Shown: in pieces, positions 1 to 11,620 of the stretch | How positions within the stretch are numbered: position 1 is the first letter of the stretch | How the letters are laid out: the number at the start of each line of letters is the position of its first letter | From: Bradyrhizobium niftali | GTDB taxonomy: Bacteria; Pseudomonadota; Alphaproteobacteria; Rhizobiales; Xanthobacteraceae | Reading direction: 5' to 3' | Length of the DNA stretch: 64,000 nt | NCBI RefSeq assembly: GCF_004571025.1 | Contig: NZ_SPQT01000013.1 | Span: 1-64,000 of the forward strand | Notes under the pieces: model-generated | Told to the model about the DNA's origin: nothing | The model's input: the letters and a program-made list of their open reading frames with translations, nothing else | Databases searched by the model: none | Made by a program: the position numbers and the translations under genes

Positions 1-1
1 C

Positions 2-49
2 GGCATAGAAGACGTGGAGGAGATCAAGAACGCAACCGGGCTGAACTGA
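2..49 (+). CDS. C-terminal tail of an unidentified protein (cut by window edge)
   Basis: Fifteen codons are open from the window edge to a TGA stop, reading GIEDVEEIKNATGLN. The same 3' end (from AAG at 26) recurs in the second copy of the adjacent 239-bp repeat. If the repeat is the end of a mobile element, this would be the end of that element's transposase or recombinase. The tail is too short to assign to a family, so that is inference. Confidence 0.35.
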   Translation, partial: GIEDVEEIKNATGLN

Positions 50-506
50 AGCCCAGTGCCCGAAGTCCCGTCGCCGGGACGGTGGATCCGGTGAAGCCGT
101 TACACGCCCAGTGGCCGTCATCTGACGAACCACGCGTATCTAGATAGGCTCACCGCTCCCTCTGACAGCATGATGTGGCGGCCAGGCGTTGACCACGGAC
201 AGAAGCATGAGTTCGGCGGCGTGACGTTCACTCGGGAGGCTTGACATCATCGGGCCCATTACAGAAGAACGCAACCGGGCTGAACTGAAGCCCAGTGCCC
301 GAAGTCCCGTCGCCGGGACGGTGGATCCGGTGAAGCCGTTACACGCCCAGTGGCCGTCATCTGACGAACCACGCGTATCTAGATAGGCTCACCGCTCCCT
401 CTGACAGCATGATGTGGCGGCCAGGCGTTGACCACGGACAGAAGCATGAGTTCGGCGGCGTGACGTTCACTCGGGAGGCTTGACATCATCGGGCCCATTA
501 CAGAAG
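26..506. repeat. 239-bp perfect tandem duplication at the end of an inserted element
   Basis: Bases 26-264 recur without any difference that I can see as 265-503. The trinucleotide AAG stands at each boundary (26-28, 265-267, 504-506), which fits duplication through a 3-bp microhomology. Each unit holds the end of a short reading frame, a GTCCCG-TCGC-CGGGAC hairpin (first copy about 67-82) and a TTGACA box near its right end (241-246 and 480-485). The right end abuts truncated comEC. This stretch contains no complete gene. Confidence 0.85.
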
Positions 507-1891
507 GGCGTGGTCGCAAGCCCCGCGATCAGCGAGGCCAGAAACAGCATCGCGATCTCGCGGCCGCCCCACATCGCAATGCGCGCAGTCGCCGAATGAT
601 CGGGCGACGCGAACAGGTTCGGCATTCCGATCTGCACCAGCGCAACGAGCCCCAGCGTTGCCGCAAACGACATCTGGAAGCTCGGATGCACCAGCGCTTC
701 CGGCGCGACCGCGAGCACGATCAACGCGGCCACCGCCAGCGTGCGGAAGGTGATGGCGCGGCGGTCGACCATGACGGCGATCAGCACCACGGCGGTCATG
801 AAGAACGAGCGTTGCGTTGCGACCTCCGCGCCCGAGAGCAGCAGATAGAACGCGGCGGCAACCAGCGCCGCGGCCGCGGACCATTTCTTGATGGGAAAAC
901 CGACCGCCAGTCCCGGAATCAGAGCGAGCAGCGCGCGGACGGCGAAGAACACGACGCCGGCGACCACCGCCATGTGATAACCGGAGATCGAGAGCACATG
1001 GCCGAGCCCTGAAATGAACATTGCGTCGTTGACGGGCGTGGTGATCGCGTCGCGCCGCCCCGTCAGCAGCGCCGTCGCGATCGCGCGATTGTCACCTTCG
1101 AGTGTTGCCCGGATGCGCGCGTCGATCCCATCGCGCAGGCTCTGCATGAAGGCGGCATAGCGCAGCCGCAAGCCGCCGGCATCGGGCGGCACTGCTGCCG
1201 TGATCGCCCCCATCACGAAGCCGGAGGCGCCGATGCCCTGGAAAAACATGTCGCGCGAGAAATCGTAGCTGCCGGGGCGCACCGGCGAGATCGGCGGCAT
1301 CAGCCGCGCCTTCAACTGCACGAAGCTGCCGACCTCCGGCGCAGTCCCCTTGCGAACCGAGAGGCGCACTCGCTCCAGCTTCACCTCGCTCCGCTGCGCC
1401 TCCATCGCGGTGACACGCAGCACGAAACGGTCGGTGCGCTCGCGGATGTCGCGCGTCTCGACGAAACCCGAGAGCGACACCGAATAGAGCGGTTTTGCGA
1501 GCACGGCATGGCCGATGCGCGCCGTCTTCCAGGTCGCCGTGGCAAAGCCGGCTGCGACCGCCGCGATCAGGATCGCAGGCGCGAACAGCCGGCTCCGCCG
1601 CAACAGAACCGCACCCAGCATCAACGCGATGGCCGTCGCAGCAACGACCCACAGCACCGGCTCGTGATCAGCGGCAAAGTAGAGCGCTATGCCGTTGCCG
1701 AAGGCCACAGGCACCCAGGGCAACAGCCGCCCGGCGCCGGCCTCGGCGCGCATCCATTCGCGCAGTGTCTCGACGAGCGCGGGCCAGGCGCCAATGCCCG
1801 CCGGCACAAAGCCACCAGCCGGAGCAGCCCGGCCGACGGGCCAGGTCCCCGCAATACCTTGGGACCGTACTGGCCGGCCCGGCTCCGCCAT
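467..1891 (-). pseudogene. comEC: ComEC/Rec2 DNA-uptake channel, truncated by insertion
   Basis: ComEC forms the inner-membrane channel for single-stranded DNA during transformation. The frame opens with an N-terminal DUF4131-like part (two hydrophobic segments, then a small beta domain at about 130-200) and continues into the competence domain with the signature LGHVLSISGYHMAVVAG near residues 297-312. Homologues are about 700-800 residues and end in a metallo-beta-lactamase-like domain. Here the native sequence stops after ...GLATTPF, and about 11 foreign residues encoded by the adjoining repeat follow before a stop, giving 474 residues. The rest of the channel and the C-terminal domain are missing, so the product is almost certainly non-functional. 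A remainder of the gene may lie beyond the element outside this window. Confidence 0.85.
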
Positions 1892-1987
1892 TCCCCTGCA
1901 CCTTACGATACGCGACGGAGGCGGAGGCTACCGGAACGTGCAGGGCGGCGAATAGCGGTACAGATCGGGAACGAACTCGAGTGAACC

Positions 1988-2221
1988 CTACTTTTCCTCT
2001 TCCATCGTGACGGCGACATCCGCCTTGGCCGACAGCCGGACCTTGTTGCCCTCGACGCCGGCGACGAGCCCCTTGTCGATGAAATGATGGTGGCCCCTGT
2101 GGCTGCCCTCGCCGCTGTCCTTCTTGGTCAGCTTGATCCGATGGCCCTCGACCTTGTCGACCGTGCCGATGTGGACGCCGTCGGCACCGATGACTTCCAT
2201 ATGCTCTGCAATGTTCTGCAT
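1988..2221 (-). CDS. DUF2171 family small protein
   Basis: A 77-residue protein starting MQNIAEHMEVIGADG. The pattern of a short beta-rich domain (VIGADGVHIGTVDKVEG...IKLTK...HHHFIDKGLV) is that of DUF2171 proteins, which are common in rhizobia and often linked to PRC-barrel-like proteins; their function is unknown. I chose the ATG at 2221 over longer upstream starts because GAGGAG lies six bases before it and homologues begin here. It is probably cytoplasmic, with no signal peptide. It stands alone between comEC and the transporter gene. Confidence 0.8.
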   Translation of the reverse strand: MQNIAEHMEVIGADGVHIGTVDKVEGHRIKLTKKDSGEGSHRGHHHFIDKGLVAGVEGNKVRLSAKADVAVTMEEEK

Positions 2222-2614
2222 GGCGGGCTCCTCGTTGGGGACCCACACAACGCCCGAGAGGTCCTTTCCGTTCATTCGTGACACGACCGCCCGGCGCGAT
2301 GGGCGACCGTTCTGTCTCTGGACGGAGGCAGCCTGGGTTCGGGTCGATTGAGCCGAAAGTCGCATAAGGGGCCGGCCTTGGCAGGATTAAACTGCTCTCC
2401 ACGCCTCCCCCGCACAGACGGGCCAGGTCGTGACAGCTCGCGGTACCGAAGGCCGCCGAAGCTCTTCTCAGGTGGTTCAAGGTTCCCCTGAGACCAGGCG
2501 TTGCGGACGCAACTCGCAATTCTCGCCTGTAGCGTCGCACACCAAACGCACTCCGCGAGCGAACTGGCGCTGAAATGCGCGAGGAGTGGCGTTTGAATTT
2601 GATAGGAGCAGCAC
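2222..2614. other. 393-bp intergenic region, no gene seen
   Basis: This gap separates the reverse-strand DUF2171 gene from the forward-strand transporter gene, so it must hold promoters for both. I see no convincing sigma70 boxes, terminator or small gene in it. A ribosome-binding site (ATAGGAG) lies directly before the transporter start. Confidence 0.5.
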
Positions 2615-3943
2615 ATGGCAGTTCAAGTACCGCACGATTTCCGCCGCGTGATCGTTGCTGCATCGGTGGGAAACGTCATCGAATGGTATGATTTCTATAT
2701 CTTTGGCAGCCTGGCCGCCGTTCTGTCGGTCAAGTTCTTCGAGCAATCCCACCCGGTTGCAGCCCTCCTCAGCACGATCGCTCTGTTCACTGCGGGCTTC
2801 CTGATCCGCCCGCTGGGAGCCTTCCTCTTTGGATGGATGGGTGACAGGGTCGGACGAAAATATACATTCCTCATCACGCTGAGCGGAATGGGACTGGGTA
2901 CGGGGGCAATCGGGTTGATCCCGACCTACCAGTCCATCGGTCTAACGGCGGCGTTCGTTCTGTTCGGCCTGCGCATGATCCAGGGTCTGTGCCTGGGCGG
3001 CGAATATGGCGGCGCCATCACCTATGTCGCGGAGCATGTGCCGGACGACAAGCGCGGCTACTACACCGGCTGGCTGCAGACCTCTCCGACTCTCGGCATC
3101 GTGGTGTCGCTGGCCGTGATCGTCCTGACACGAACCTGGTTCGGCAATCAGGTCTTCGACGAATGGGCCTGGCGCGTTCCGTTCCTGGTGTCTTTCCTGC
3201 TGGTGGCCATCGCGATCTACATTCGGCTCCAGCTCCAGGAGACGCCGATCTTCCAGGAGATCAGGGCCCGCGGCCAAATGACGACGAATCCGTGGAAGGA
3301 GGCCTTCCTCAGCTCCAACATCAAATACATCGGGATCGCGATCGTGGTCCTGATCGGACAGGGCGTGGTCTGGTACAGCGGCCAGTTCTGGGCGCTGTAC
3401 TTCCTGCAGCAGGTCTCCAAGGTGGATGCGGTGACCTCGGCCTACATCGTGGGAGCCGCGCTGCTGATCGCAACACCGAGCCTGATCTTCTTCGGTTGGC
3501 TGTCGGACCAGATCGGCCGCAAGCCGGTGATCCTTGGCGGCATGCTGCTCGCTGCGATCACGTACTATCCGCTCTATCTGTGGCTGGGAACGGTCACGCA
3601 GCCCGGCAGCATCAACTATCCGACCGCGATCTTCATCATCTTCATCCTGGTTTGCTACGTCGGGATGGTCTACGGGCCGGTCGGCGCATTCCTGGCCGAA
3701 TACTTTCCGGCCAGGATCAGGTACACGTCGGTATCGGTGCCGTACCACATCGGCAACGGCTGGGGTGGCGGATTGGTGCCGTTCATCACCTCGGCGGCAT
3801 TCGCCGCGACCGGCAGCATCGGCTACGCACTGATCTACCCGATCGTGGTCCCCGCGGTGTGCTTCGTGCTCGCTGTCTTCCTGATGCCGGAGACGCGCAA
3901 GATCAGCATCTGGCAACCGATCGAGCCCAGAGCCGCATTGTAA
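2615..3943 (+). CDS. MFS transporter, metabolite:H+ symporter (MHS) family
   Basis: A 442-residue integral membrane protein with about twelve hydrophobic segments. The N-terminus carries the MHS hallmark GNVIEWYDFYIFG, and the loop between segments 2 and 3 reads GWMGDRVGRKYTF, the general MFS D-R-x-G-R-[RK] motif; a second copy (GWLSDQIGRKPV) follows segment 8. Members such as ProP, KgtP and ShiA import osmolytes, dicarboxylates or shikimate with protons, so an inner-membrane proton symporter for a small organic compound is likely. The substrate cannot be told from sequence. The ATG follows AGGAG. It is monocistronic and convergent with the SPW-repeat gene. Confidence 0.9.
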   Translation: MAVQVPHDFRRVIVAASVGNVIEWYDFYIFGSLAAVLSVKFFEQSHPVAALLSTIALFTAGFLIRPLGAFLFGWMGDRVGRKYTFLITLSGMGLGTGAIGLIPTYQSIGLTAAFVLFGLRMIQGLCLGGEYGGAITYVAEHVPDDKRGYYTGWLQTSPTLGIVVSLAVIVLTRTWFGNQVFDEWAWRVPFLVSFLLVAIAIYIRLQLQETPIFQEIRARGQMTTNPWKEAFLSSNIKYIGIAIVVLIGQGVVWYSGQFWALYFLQQVSKVDAVTSAYIVGAALLIATPSLIFFGWLSDQIGRKPVILGGMLLAAITYYPLYLWLGTVTQPGSINYPTAIFIIFILVCYVGMVYGPVGAFLAEYFPARIRYTSVSVPYHIGNGWGGGLVPFITSAAFAATGSIGYALIYPIVVPAVCFVLAVFLMPETRKISIWQPIEPRAAL

Positions 3944-4007
3944 CGTAACCACCTCTCCTCCGGCCGCCAGCCGATGGCGGTCGGAGAGAAGCCGGCAACC
4001 TCTCGTC

Positions 4008-4370
4008 TCAGCCGGCGCGGTGAGGCCAGTGATCGTGCCACCAGGTACTGAAGTCGCGATCGGTTATCAATTCCCAAGCAGCGAGCAAGATCACCAATAG
4101 GCCCGACAATACGCTGCTGACCGCGGCCGATACGGGCTCATAGCCAATGGACCAAGGCGCCAGCACCAGAGCCAAGCCCAGCAGCATTTCGCCCCACTCT
4201 TCCAGGTAGGACGGGATGACAAAGGCTTCCACGGCAAACAGCATGACGCCGAGCCCGAGTGCGATGGTGATCCAGACAGCCGCCCCGGATAAGCCGAGGA
4301 CAAAGGACGACAGGACCAGCCACACGCCCACCAACAGGCTACCAGCGTCTTGCCAATGTTGGATGCGCAT
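4008..4370 (-). CDS. SPW-repeat membrane protein
   Basis: A 120-residue protein with four hydrophobic segments. It contains two related halves built around W-Q-D...G-x-W-L-x-x-S and L-x-L-A-P-W, typical of the SPW repeat family (two-TM repeats, function unknown). MRIQHWQDAGSLLVGVW marks the first repeat and GEMLLGLALVLAPWSIGYE the second. The ATG at 4370 has a strong GGGAGGTGAG upstream. The next gene (4605) diverges from it across about 230 bp in which I see no further gene. It is probably an inner-membrane protein; I cannot assign a role. Confidence 0.8.
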   Translation of the reverse strand: MRIQHWQDAGSLLVGVWLVLSSFVLGLSGAAVWITIALGLGVMLFAVEAFVIPSYLEEWGEMLLGLALVLAPWSIGYEPVSAAVSSVLSGLLVILLAAWELITDRDFSTWWHDHWPHRAG

Positions 4371-4604
4371 GATGCTCACCTCCCTTCTCGTATTGATATG
4401 GGGGCGCACCGGTGAAGAAGCATCCCTCCGACCTGCGCTGTGTTGCCGCGACCAGGAGCCGGCGCCCCATCCGGCCGCCCACGCCCGGAAAGGGCCCTTG
4501 CAAGTGCGGCGCACCAGGATGCAGACTATCGGCGCTTGACAGGTGTCAATGTCTGCCGTTCTAGGCCGCCCGGTTCGCGCCCAGAACAAGAGGGAGATGA
4601 CGCC

Positions 4605-4787
4605 ATGCGAGAAATGGAAATCCACGATTATGCGCGGCAGTTGCTGGAAGCCCATGGCCCCAAGGCCATTGCGGAAGCCGCTCAAAACGCCATCGACCTC
4701 GAGCGGAAGGGCGAGCTCGAATTGGCTAAAACCTGGCGGCACATCGAAGACGCGATGAAGCTGATGCGCGGGCCACATCAAAGCTGA
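4605..4787 (+). CDS. Small conserved hypothetical protein (60 aa)
   Basis: A 60-residue, charged, helical protein (MREMEIHDYARQLLEAHGPKA...) without signal peptide or membrane segment. AGGGAG lies about nine bases before the ATG. From memory, similar short proteins ending in a RGPH[QE]S-like tail occur in rhizobia, but no function is known to me. It precedes the glutamine synthetase gene by 126 bp on the same strand and could be cotranscribed with it. Confidence 0.6.
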   Translation: MREMEIHDYARQLLEAHGPKAIAEAAQNAIDLERKGELELAKTWRHIEDAMKLMRGPHQS

Positions 4788-4913
4788 CTGCCGTCGCGCG
4801 AAGCTTGCCTGACTGCGGCGACAACGCCGAACGTGGACCACAGTCCGTCGCGAGCCGCCAGGTTGCGGCCGAACGGCTACGCGATCTCGGGACGCTGACC
4901 TGGGAGCGAAGCC

Positions 4914-6344
4914 ATGGTTGCGAAATGTACGACAGCCGAAGACCTCGTGAAGGCGATCACGGACGAGAAAGTCCAGATGATCGATTTGCGGTTCACCGAC
5001 CTGCCGGGGATGTGGCAACATTTTTCCGTCCCGCCGAGCGCGGTGAACGCCGATGCACTCAATGAGGGCTTTGGATTCGACGGCTCATCGATCCGAGGCT
5101 TCCAGGAGATCCAGGAAAGCGACATGCTGGTTGTCGCCGACCCGACGACGGCATTCGTCGACCCCTATAGTCCGGCCAAAACGCTGGTTCTCATCTGCAA
5201 CATCCGCGACCCCGTGACCGGCCAGTCCTATAGCCGGGATGCCCGCTACATCGCCCAGAAAGCCGAAATCTACCTCAAGGGCAGCGGGCGCGCCGATACG
5301 AGCTATTTCGGCCCGGAAGCGGAGTTCTTCGTCTTCGACGAGGTGCGCTACGCACAGGGCATCAACTACGCCATGCACGCAGTCGACTCCAGCGAAGGCA
5401 GCTGGAACACCGGCTCTGAGGAAGGGCCGAACCTCGGCCACAAACCGCGCCCGAAGGAGGGATACTTTCCCGTTCCCCCGACCGACAGCATGCAGGCGCT
5501 ACGCACCGAAATGGTGCTGACGATGGAATCTCTGGGGATCCAGATCGAGGCCCATCACCATGAAGTCGCAACCGGCGGCCAAAACGAGATCGACATGCGC
5601 TTCACCACCCTCACCCGGATGGCCGACAACCTGATGATCTACAAATACGTGGTGAAGAACACCGCGCATCAGCACGGCAAGACCGCGACATTCATGCCGA
5701 AGCCGCTGTTCGAGGACAACGCTTCGGGCATGCACGTTCACCAATCGCTCTGGAAGGGTGAGACCAATCTGTTCTACGACAAAGGTGACTACGCCGAGTT
5801 GAGCCAGCTCGGCCGCTACTACATCGGCGGGCTATTGAGCCACGCCTGGGCGTTGTGCGGGCTTTGCGCCCCCACCACGAATTCGTATCGGCGTCTGGTG
5901 CCGGGCTATGAAGCGCCGATCAACCTCGTCTACTCCCAGCGCAATCGCTCCGCCTGCTGCCGGATTCCGATGTATTCGCCGAATCCGCGCGCCAAGCGCG
6001 TCGAGTTTCGTTCGCCAGATCCGTCCTGCAATCCCTACCTGGCCTTCGCGGCAATGCTGATGGCCGGCCTCGACGGTATCGACAAGCGGATCGACCCCGG
6101 CGGCCCGATCGACAAGAATCTCTACGACCTCCCGCCTGCGGAGGCGAAGGAGGTGAAGTCCACGCCAGGATCGCTGGACCAGGCGCTCGACGCGCTCGAG
6201 CGCGATCACGCATTCCTGCTACGCGGCGATGTCTTCACCGCCGACGTGATCGAAACCTGGCTCGACTACAAGCGCAAGAAGGAGGTCGACCCGATCCGCC
6301 TGCGACCACATCCTTACGAGTTCCATCTCTACTACGACATCTAG
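4914..6344 (+). CDS. glnA: Type I glutamine synthetase
   Basis: Joins ammonia to glutamate using ATP. The 476-residue length fits the dodecameric GSI class. The beta-grasp N-terminal domain carries [12 protein letters not shown], and the catalytic domain shows [35 protein letters not shown] and [15 protein letters not shown], with a tyrosine near residue 404, matches the adenylylation loop of GlnA, so control by GlnE is possible. The position beside a transporter and small envelope proteins, away from any glnB gene, suggests this may be a paralogue rather than the main glnB-linked copy; this is inference. GGGAGCGAAGCC precedes the ATG. Confidence 0.88.
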   Translation: MVAKCTTAEDLVKAITDEKVQMIDLRFTDLPGMWQHFSVPPSAVNADALNEGFGFDGSSIRGFQEIQESDMLVVADPTTAFVDPYSPAKTLVLICNIRDPVTGQSYSRDARYIAQKAEIYLKGSGRADTSYFGPEAEFFVFDEVRYAQGINYAMHAVDSSEGSWNTGSEEGPNLGHKPRPKEGYFPVPPTDSMQALRTEMVLTMESLGIQIEAHHHEVATGGQNEIDMRFTTLTRMADNLMIYKYVVKNTAHQHGKTATFMPKPLFEDNASGMHVHQSLWKGETNLFYDKGDYAELSQLGRYYIGGLLSHAWALCGLCAPTTNSYRRLVPGYEAPINLVYSQRNRSACCRIPMYSPNPRAKRVEFRSPDPSCNPYLAFAAMLMAGLDGIDKRIDPGGPIDKNLYDLPPAEAKEVKSTPGSLDQALDALERDHAFLLRGDVFTADVIETWLDYKRKKEVDPIRLRPHPYEFHLYYDI

Positions 6345-6390
6345 CGGGCGGCGACCGCGCACCTGGCGGAACGGGCAGAGCCCTCCACTG

Positions 6391-6777
6391 CTAGATCATC
6401 GGGACCCTCGACGAGGCATGGTGATTGACGATCTTCCAGTCGGCGTCCTCGCGCGTGATGACCCAGCTCATCTTGACGGCGAGTTCCGGGCGTTCGCCCG
6501 CGAAATCGAACGACACGATCGCGGCCATGTTGATGACATCAGGACCGGCCTGCGCGGCCTGCACCTCGGAAAACGCAGCACTCGGCTTGCGCCAGCGCGG
6601 CAGGCCGTTGAAGTAATCGGCGACGCCGTCCCGACCCCGATAGAGTTTTGGGTTGGAGCCGAAGAAGAACGCTCTCTTGGCATAGAGCGATGACAACGCC
6701 GCGGCATCCAGCGTCGCGAAGCCGGCGCACCATTTCGCGACGATGGCGGAAACGATGGCGTCGGCTTCACTGCTCAT
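6391..6777 (-). CDS. SnoaL/NTF2-like small protein
   Basis: A 128-residue protein with the pattern of the NTF2/SnoaL-like fold: an N-terminal helix (ADAIVSAIVAKWCAGFATLD), a helix at ALSSLYAKRAFFFG, the conserved YRGRDGVADYF segment, and C-terminal strands ending in WKIVNHHASSRVP. Proteins with this C-terminal pattern are often annotated as DUF4440- or SgcJ-like. No specific activity can be inferred. The ATG at 6777 lies only seven bases downstream of the glnS stop, so it is probably cotranscribed with glnS. Confidence 0.8.
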   Translation of the reverse strand: MSSEADAIVSAIVAKWCAGFATLDAAALSSLYAKRAFFFGSNPKLYRGRDGVADYFNGLPRWRKPSAAFSEVQAAQAGPDVINMAAIVSFDFAGERPELAVKMSWVITREDADWKIVNHHASSRVPMI

Positions 6778-6784
6778 GCGCACC

Positions 6785-8464
6785 TCAACCTTTCGCGACT
6801 TCCTTCGCGAACGTGTCGCGCAGGCCGATGGTGCGCGAGAATACGGGCTTGCCGGGCGTCGAGTCCTTGTCGCGCACGAAATAGCCCTGGCGCTCGAACT
6901 GCATCGGCTCGGTCGCATTGCTCTCCGCGACCGATGCCTCGATCCGCGCATCGCTGAGGATCTCCAGCGACTGCGGATTGAGATCGGCGGCGAAGTTCGA
7001 GGCGTCCGGGCTCGGGTTCGCGAACAGCTGGTTGTAGATGCGAATTTCGGCCGGCTTCGAAGCTGCCGCCGGCAGCCAGTGCATGGTCGCCTTGACCTTG
7101 CGGCCGTCGGGCGCGTTGCCGCCCTTGGTCGCGGGATCGTAGGTGCAGCGCAGCTCCACCACCTCACCGGCATCGTTCTTGATCACGCCGGTGCATTTGA
7201 CGAAATAGGCGTAGCGCAGCCGGACCTCGTTGCCCGGCGACAGGCGGAAGAACTTCTTGGGCGGGTTCTCCATGAAGTCGTCCTGCTCGATATAGAGCTC
7301 GCGGCCGAACGTGATCTTCCGCGTCCCGGCGGAGGGATCGTCGGGATGGTTGATCGCGTCGAGCTCCTCGGTCTGCCCTTCCGGATAGTTCTCGATCACG
7401 ACCTTGAGCGGCTTCAGCACCGCCATGCGCCGCTGCGATGTGCGGTTCAGCTCCTCGCGGATGCAGAATTCGAGCATGCCGACATCGACCACGCTGTTGG
7501 CCTTGGCGACGCCAATACGCTTGACGAATTCACGCAGCGCCGCCGGCGGCACACCGCGACGGCGCATGCCGGCCATGGTCGGCATGCGCGGATCGTCCCA
7601 GCCCGCGACATGGCCCTCGCGCACGAGCTGGGTCAGCACGCGCTTGGACAGCAGCGTGTAGGTCAGGTTCAGCCGCGCGAACTCGTACTGGTGCGGCTTC
7701 GACGGCACCGGCAGCTTTTCGATGAACCAGTCGTAGAGCGGCCGGTGGTCTTCGAACTCCAGCGTGCAGATCGAATGCGTGATGCCTTCGATCGCGTCCG
7801 ACTGGCCGTGGGCGTAGTCGTAGCTCGGATAGATACACCATGCGTTGCCGGTGCGCGGATGATGCGCATGCAGGATGCGGTACAGCACGGGATCGCGCAG
7901 ATTGATGTTGCCCGCTTCCATGTCGATCTTGGCCCGCAGCACCCGCGCGCCGTTGGGGAATTCGCCCGCCTTCATGCGGCGGAACAGGTCGAGGTTCTCG
8001 TCCACGCTGCGGTCGCGGAACGGCGAGTTCTTGCCGGGCTCGGTCAACGTGCCGCGCGAGGTGCGGATCTCCTCCTGCGTCTGGTCGTCGACATAGGCGA
8101 GCCCGTCGCGGATCAGCGTCTCCGCCCATTCGTACAGGCGGTCGAAATAGTCCGAGGCGAAGAACAGGTTCTTGCCCCAATCGAAGCCGAGCCAGCGCAC
8201 GTCGGCCTGGATGGAATCGATATATTCCTGCTCTTCCTTGACCGGATTGGTGTCGTCGAAGCGCAGATGGCAGCGGCCCGGAAACTCCTGGGCGATGCCG
8301 AAATTGAGCGCGATCGACTTGGCGTGGCCGATATGCAGGTAGCCGTTGGGCTCCGGCGGGAACCGGGTCACGATTTCCTTGTATTTGGCCTGGTCGAGGT
8401 CGGCCTGGATGATGTCGCGAATGAAATCGCGCCCAACCTCAGTCGCCACCGGTTCTGTGCTCAT
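6785..8464 (-). CDS. glnS: Glutaminyl-tRNA synthetase
   Basis: Charges tRNA-Gln with glutamine. It is a class I enzyme of 559 residues with the HIGH motif in [14 protein letters not shown], the adjacent RFDDTNP motif, and LLSKR as the KMSKS-like loop, followed by the beta-barrel anticodon-binding domains. I chose the ATG giving [10 protein letters not shown] at 8464; an upstream ATG at 8503 would add 13 residues. Most alphaproteobacteria form Gln-tRNA through GatCAB, so a GlnS gene beside gltX is notable but known in Bradyrhizobium. It is divergent from gltX. Confidence 0.93.
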   Translation of the reverse strand: MSTEPVATEVGRDFIRDIIQADLDQAKYKEIVTRFPPEPNGYLHIGHAKSIALNFGIAQEFPGRCHLRFDDTNPVKEEQEYIDSIQADVRWLGFDWGKNLFFASDYFDRLYEWAETLIRDGLAYVDDQTQEEIRTSRGTLTEPGKNSPFRDRSVDENLDLFRRMKAGEFPNGARVLRAKIDMEAGNINLRDPVLYRILHAHHPRTGNAWCIYPSYDYAHGQSDAIEGITHSICTLEFEDHRPLYDWFIEKLPVPSKPHQYEFARLNLTYTLLSKRVLTQLVREGHVAGWDDPRMPTMAGMRRRGVPPAALREFVKRIGVAKANSVVDVGMLEFCIREELNRTSQRRMAVLKPLKVVIENYPEGQTEELDAINHPDDPSAGTRKITFGRELYIEQDDFMENPPKKFFRLSPGNEVRLRYAYFVKCTGVIKNDAGEVVELRCTYDPATKGGNAPDGRKVKATMHWLPAAASKPAEIRIYNQLFANPSPDASNFAADLNPQSLEILSDARIEASVAESNATEPMQFERQGYFVRDKDSTPGKPVFSRTIGLRDTFAKEVAKG

Positions 8465-8618
8465 CCGAAAATCCTGTAGGGAAATCAGCGGTCCTTCTGC
8501 CAAATTCGCGTGGCCGAGCCAAGAGCTTAAGCAAGGCCCGGCAGGTCCGCCGTCGGGCTTTAGTTATGCTCTGGTCCTGCTATACACCACCGCTTCCAAT
8601 GCATAGGCCCTGCCAAGA

Positions 8619-10046
8619 ATGACCGATTCCGTCGTCACCCGCTTTGCTCCCTCCCCGACCGGCTTCCTCCACATCGGGGGCGCCCGCACGGCGCTGTTCA
8701 ACTGGCTCTATGCCAAGAAGCATGGCGGCAAGATGCTGCTCCGGATCGAGGACACCGACCGGGAGCGCTCCACCGAGGCCGCGATCGGCGCCATCCTCGA
8801 CGGATTGAAGTGGCTCGAGCTCGGCTGGGATGGCGACGTCATCTACCAGTTCAGCCGCGCCGCCCGCCACCGCGAGGTCGCCGAGCAGCTGCTCGCCGAC
8901 GGCAAGGCCTATCGCTGCTACGCCACCGCCGAGGAGCTCACCGCCATGCGCGAGAAGGCACGCGCGGAGGGCCGCACCCGCCTTTATGACGGCATGTGGC
9001 GGGACCGCGACCCGGCCACGGCCCCAGCCGACGTCAAGCCCACCATCCGCCTCCGCGCGCCGCAGACCGGCGAGACCGTGATCGAGGACCAGGTCCAGGG
9101 CCGCGTGGTCTGGCAGAACGAGAACCTCGACGACCTCGTCCTTTTGCGCGGCGATGGCAACCCGACCTACATGCTCGCAGTGGTGGTCGACGACCACGAC
9201 ATGGGCGTCACCCATGTCATCCGCGGCGACGACCATCTGATCAACGCCGCCCGCCAGAAGCAGATCTATGATGCGATGGGCTGGGCGCTGCCGAGCATGT
9301 CCCACATCCCCCTGATCCACGGCCCGGACGGCTCGAAACTGTCGAAGCGCCACGGTGCGCTCGGCGTCGATGCCTATCGCGCCATGGGATACCTCCCGGC
9401 CGCACTCCGCAACTACCTCGTCCGCCTCGGCTGGAGCCATGGCGACCAGGAGATCTTCTCGACCGAGGAGATGATCGCCGCGTTCGACCTCGCCAGCGTC
9501 GGCCGCGCCGCCGCTCGCTTCGACTTTGCCAAGCTGGAAAACCTCAACGGCCACTACATCCGCCACGCCGACGATCAATCACTCGTGAAGATGTTCGAGG
9601 ACGTGCTGGACCACGTTGTGCCCAGCCGCGACGAGCTTAAGGCCAAGTTAAACGACACCACGCGCGCGCAGCTTCTCAAGGCCATGCCGGCCCTGAAGGA
9701 GCGCGCCAAGACGCTGATCGAGCTGATCGACAGCGCCTATTTCATCTTCGCCGACCGGCCGCTGGAGCTTGATCCCAAGGCGCAGGCGCTGCTGACGCCC
9801 GAGAACCGCAAGCTGATCGGCCAGCTTCATTCCGCGCTGGAGAATGTCGAGACATGGAGCGGCGCCACGACGGAAGCCGCGCTGCGCGCCTTTGCCGAGG
9901 AAAATAGTCTCAAGCTTGGCGCGGTCGCACAACCCTTGCGGGCCGCGCTGACCGGACGGACCACGTCGCCTGGTATATTTGAGGTTTTGGACGTGCTGGG
10001 ACGCCAGGAAAGTTTGGGCCGGCTCAAGGATCAGGCCAAGGACTAG
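8619..10046 (+). CDS. gltX: Glutamyl-tRNA synthetase
   Basis: Charges tRNA-Glu. It is a class I enzyme of 475 residues with the HIGH-type motif [14 protein letters not shown] at residues 9-22, [10 protein letters not shown] after it, and KLSKRHGA as the KMSKS loop in the middle of the protein. A helical anticodon-binding domain fills the C-terminal third. The ATG follows a weak purine-rich stretch. It lies divergent from glnS over about 150 bp and upstream of gltA. It is a bacterial housekeeping enzyme in the cytoplasm. Confidence 0.95.
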   Translation: MTDSVVTRFAPSPTGFLHIGGARTALFNWLYAKKHGGKMLLRIEDTDRERSTEAAIGAILDGLKWLELGWDGDVIYQFSRAARHREVAEQLLADGKAYRCYATAEELTAMREKARAEGRTRLYDGMWRDRDPATAPADVKPTIRLRAPQTGETVIEDQVQGRVVWQNENLDDLVLLRGDGNPTYMLAVVVDDHDMGVTHVIRGDDHLINAARQKQIYDAMGWALPSMSHIPLIHGPDGSKLSKRHGALGVDAYRAMGYLPAALRNYLVRLGWSHGDQEIFSTEEMIAAFDLASVGRAAARFDFAKLENLNGHYIRHADDQSLVKMFEDVLDHVVPSRDELKAKLNDTTRAQLLKAMPALKERAKTLIELIDSAYFIFADRPLELDPKAQALLTPENRKLIGQLHSALENVETWSGATTEAALRAFAEENSLKLGAVAQPLRAALTGRTTSPGIFEVLDVLGRQESLGRLKDQAKD

Positions 10047-10214
10047 GCAAGGACTAGGCTAGACGTAAGTCGAGCATGCGCGGCGCCATCTTGCAGCGCA
10101 CACAGCAATAATATACCCATCTCCCCCGTACCTTCTGGAACATCCGGCCTGCCCCCACCATGTCATCGGGGCCTTCCGGGTCCGGCCCGTTTCACCATAC
10201 ATCGGGGACCTACG

Positions 10215-11519
<1,305 letters not shown>

Positions 11520-11544
11520 GGCTTTAGCCAACACGGCTTTCGAG

Positions 11545-11577
11545 ACGGCGCCATCTCACGATGGCGCCGTTTTTGTT
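11545..11577 (+). terminator. Rho-independent terminator of gltA
   Basis: A perfect 11-bp stem (ACGGCGCCATC / GATGGCGCCGT) with a TCAC loop is followed by TTTTGTTT, 25 bp after the gltA stop codon. Confidence 0.9.
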
Positions 11578-11620
11578 TGGCAGGATGCCGAGACCAGCGA
11601 GCAAAGCGCAGGGCGAGCGG

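Larger units (their letters stand above)
1..506. mobile_element. Probable right end of an insertion element (type not determined)
   Basis: comEC is interrupted exactly at 506/507, and the sequence to the left is unrelated to comEC. It contains a short coding 3' end followed by about 200 bp of non-coding DNA, as expected for the terminus of an insertion sequence. An outward-facing TTGACA box sits about 20 bp inside the end, a feature known from elements that form circle-junction promoters (IS110, IS3 and others). No terminal inverted repeat or transposase core lies inside the window, so the family is open. Confidence 0.5.
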
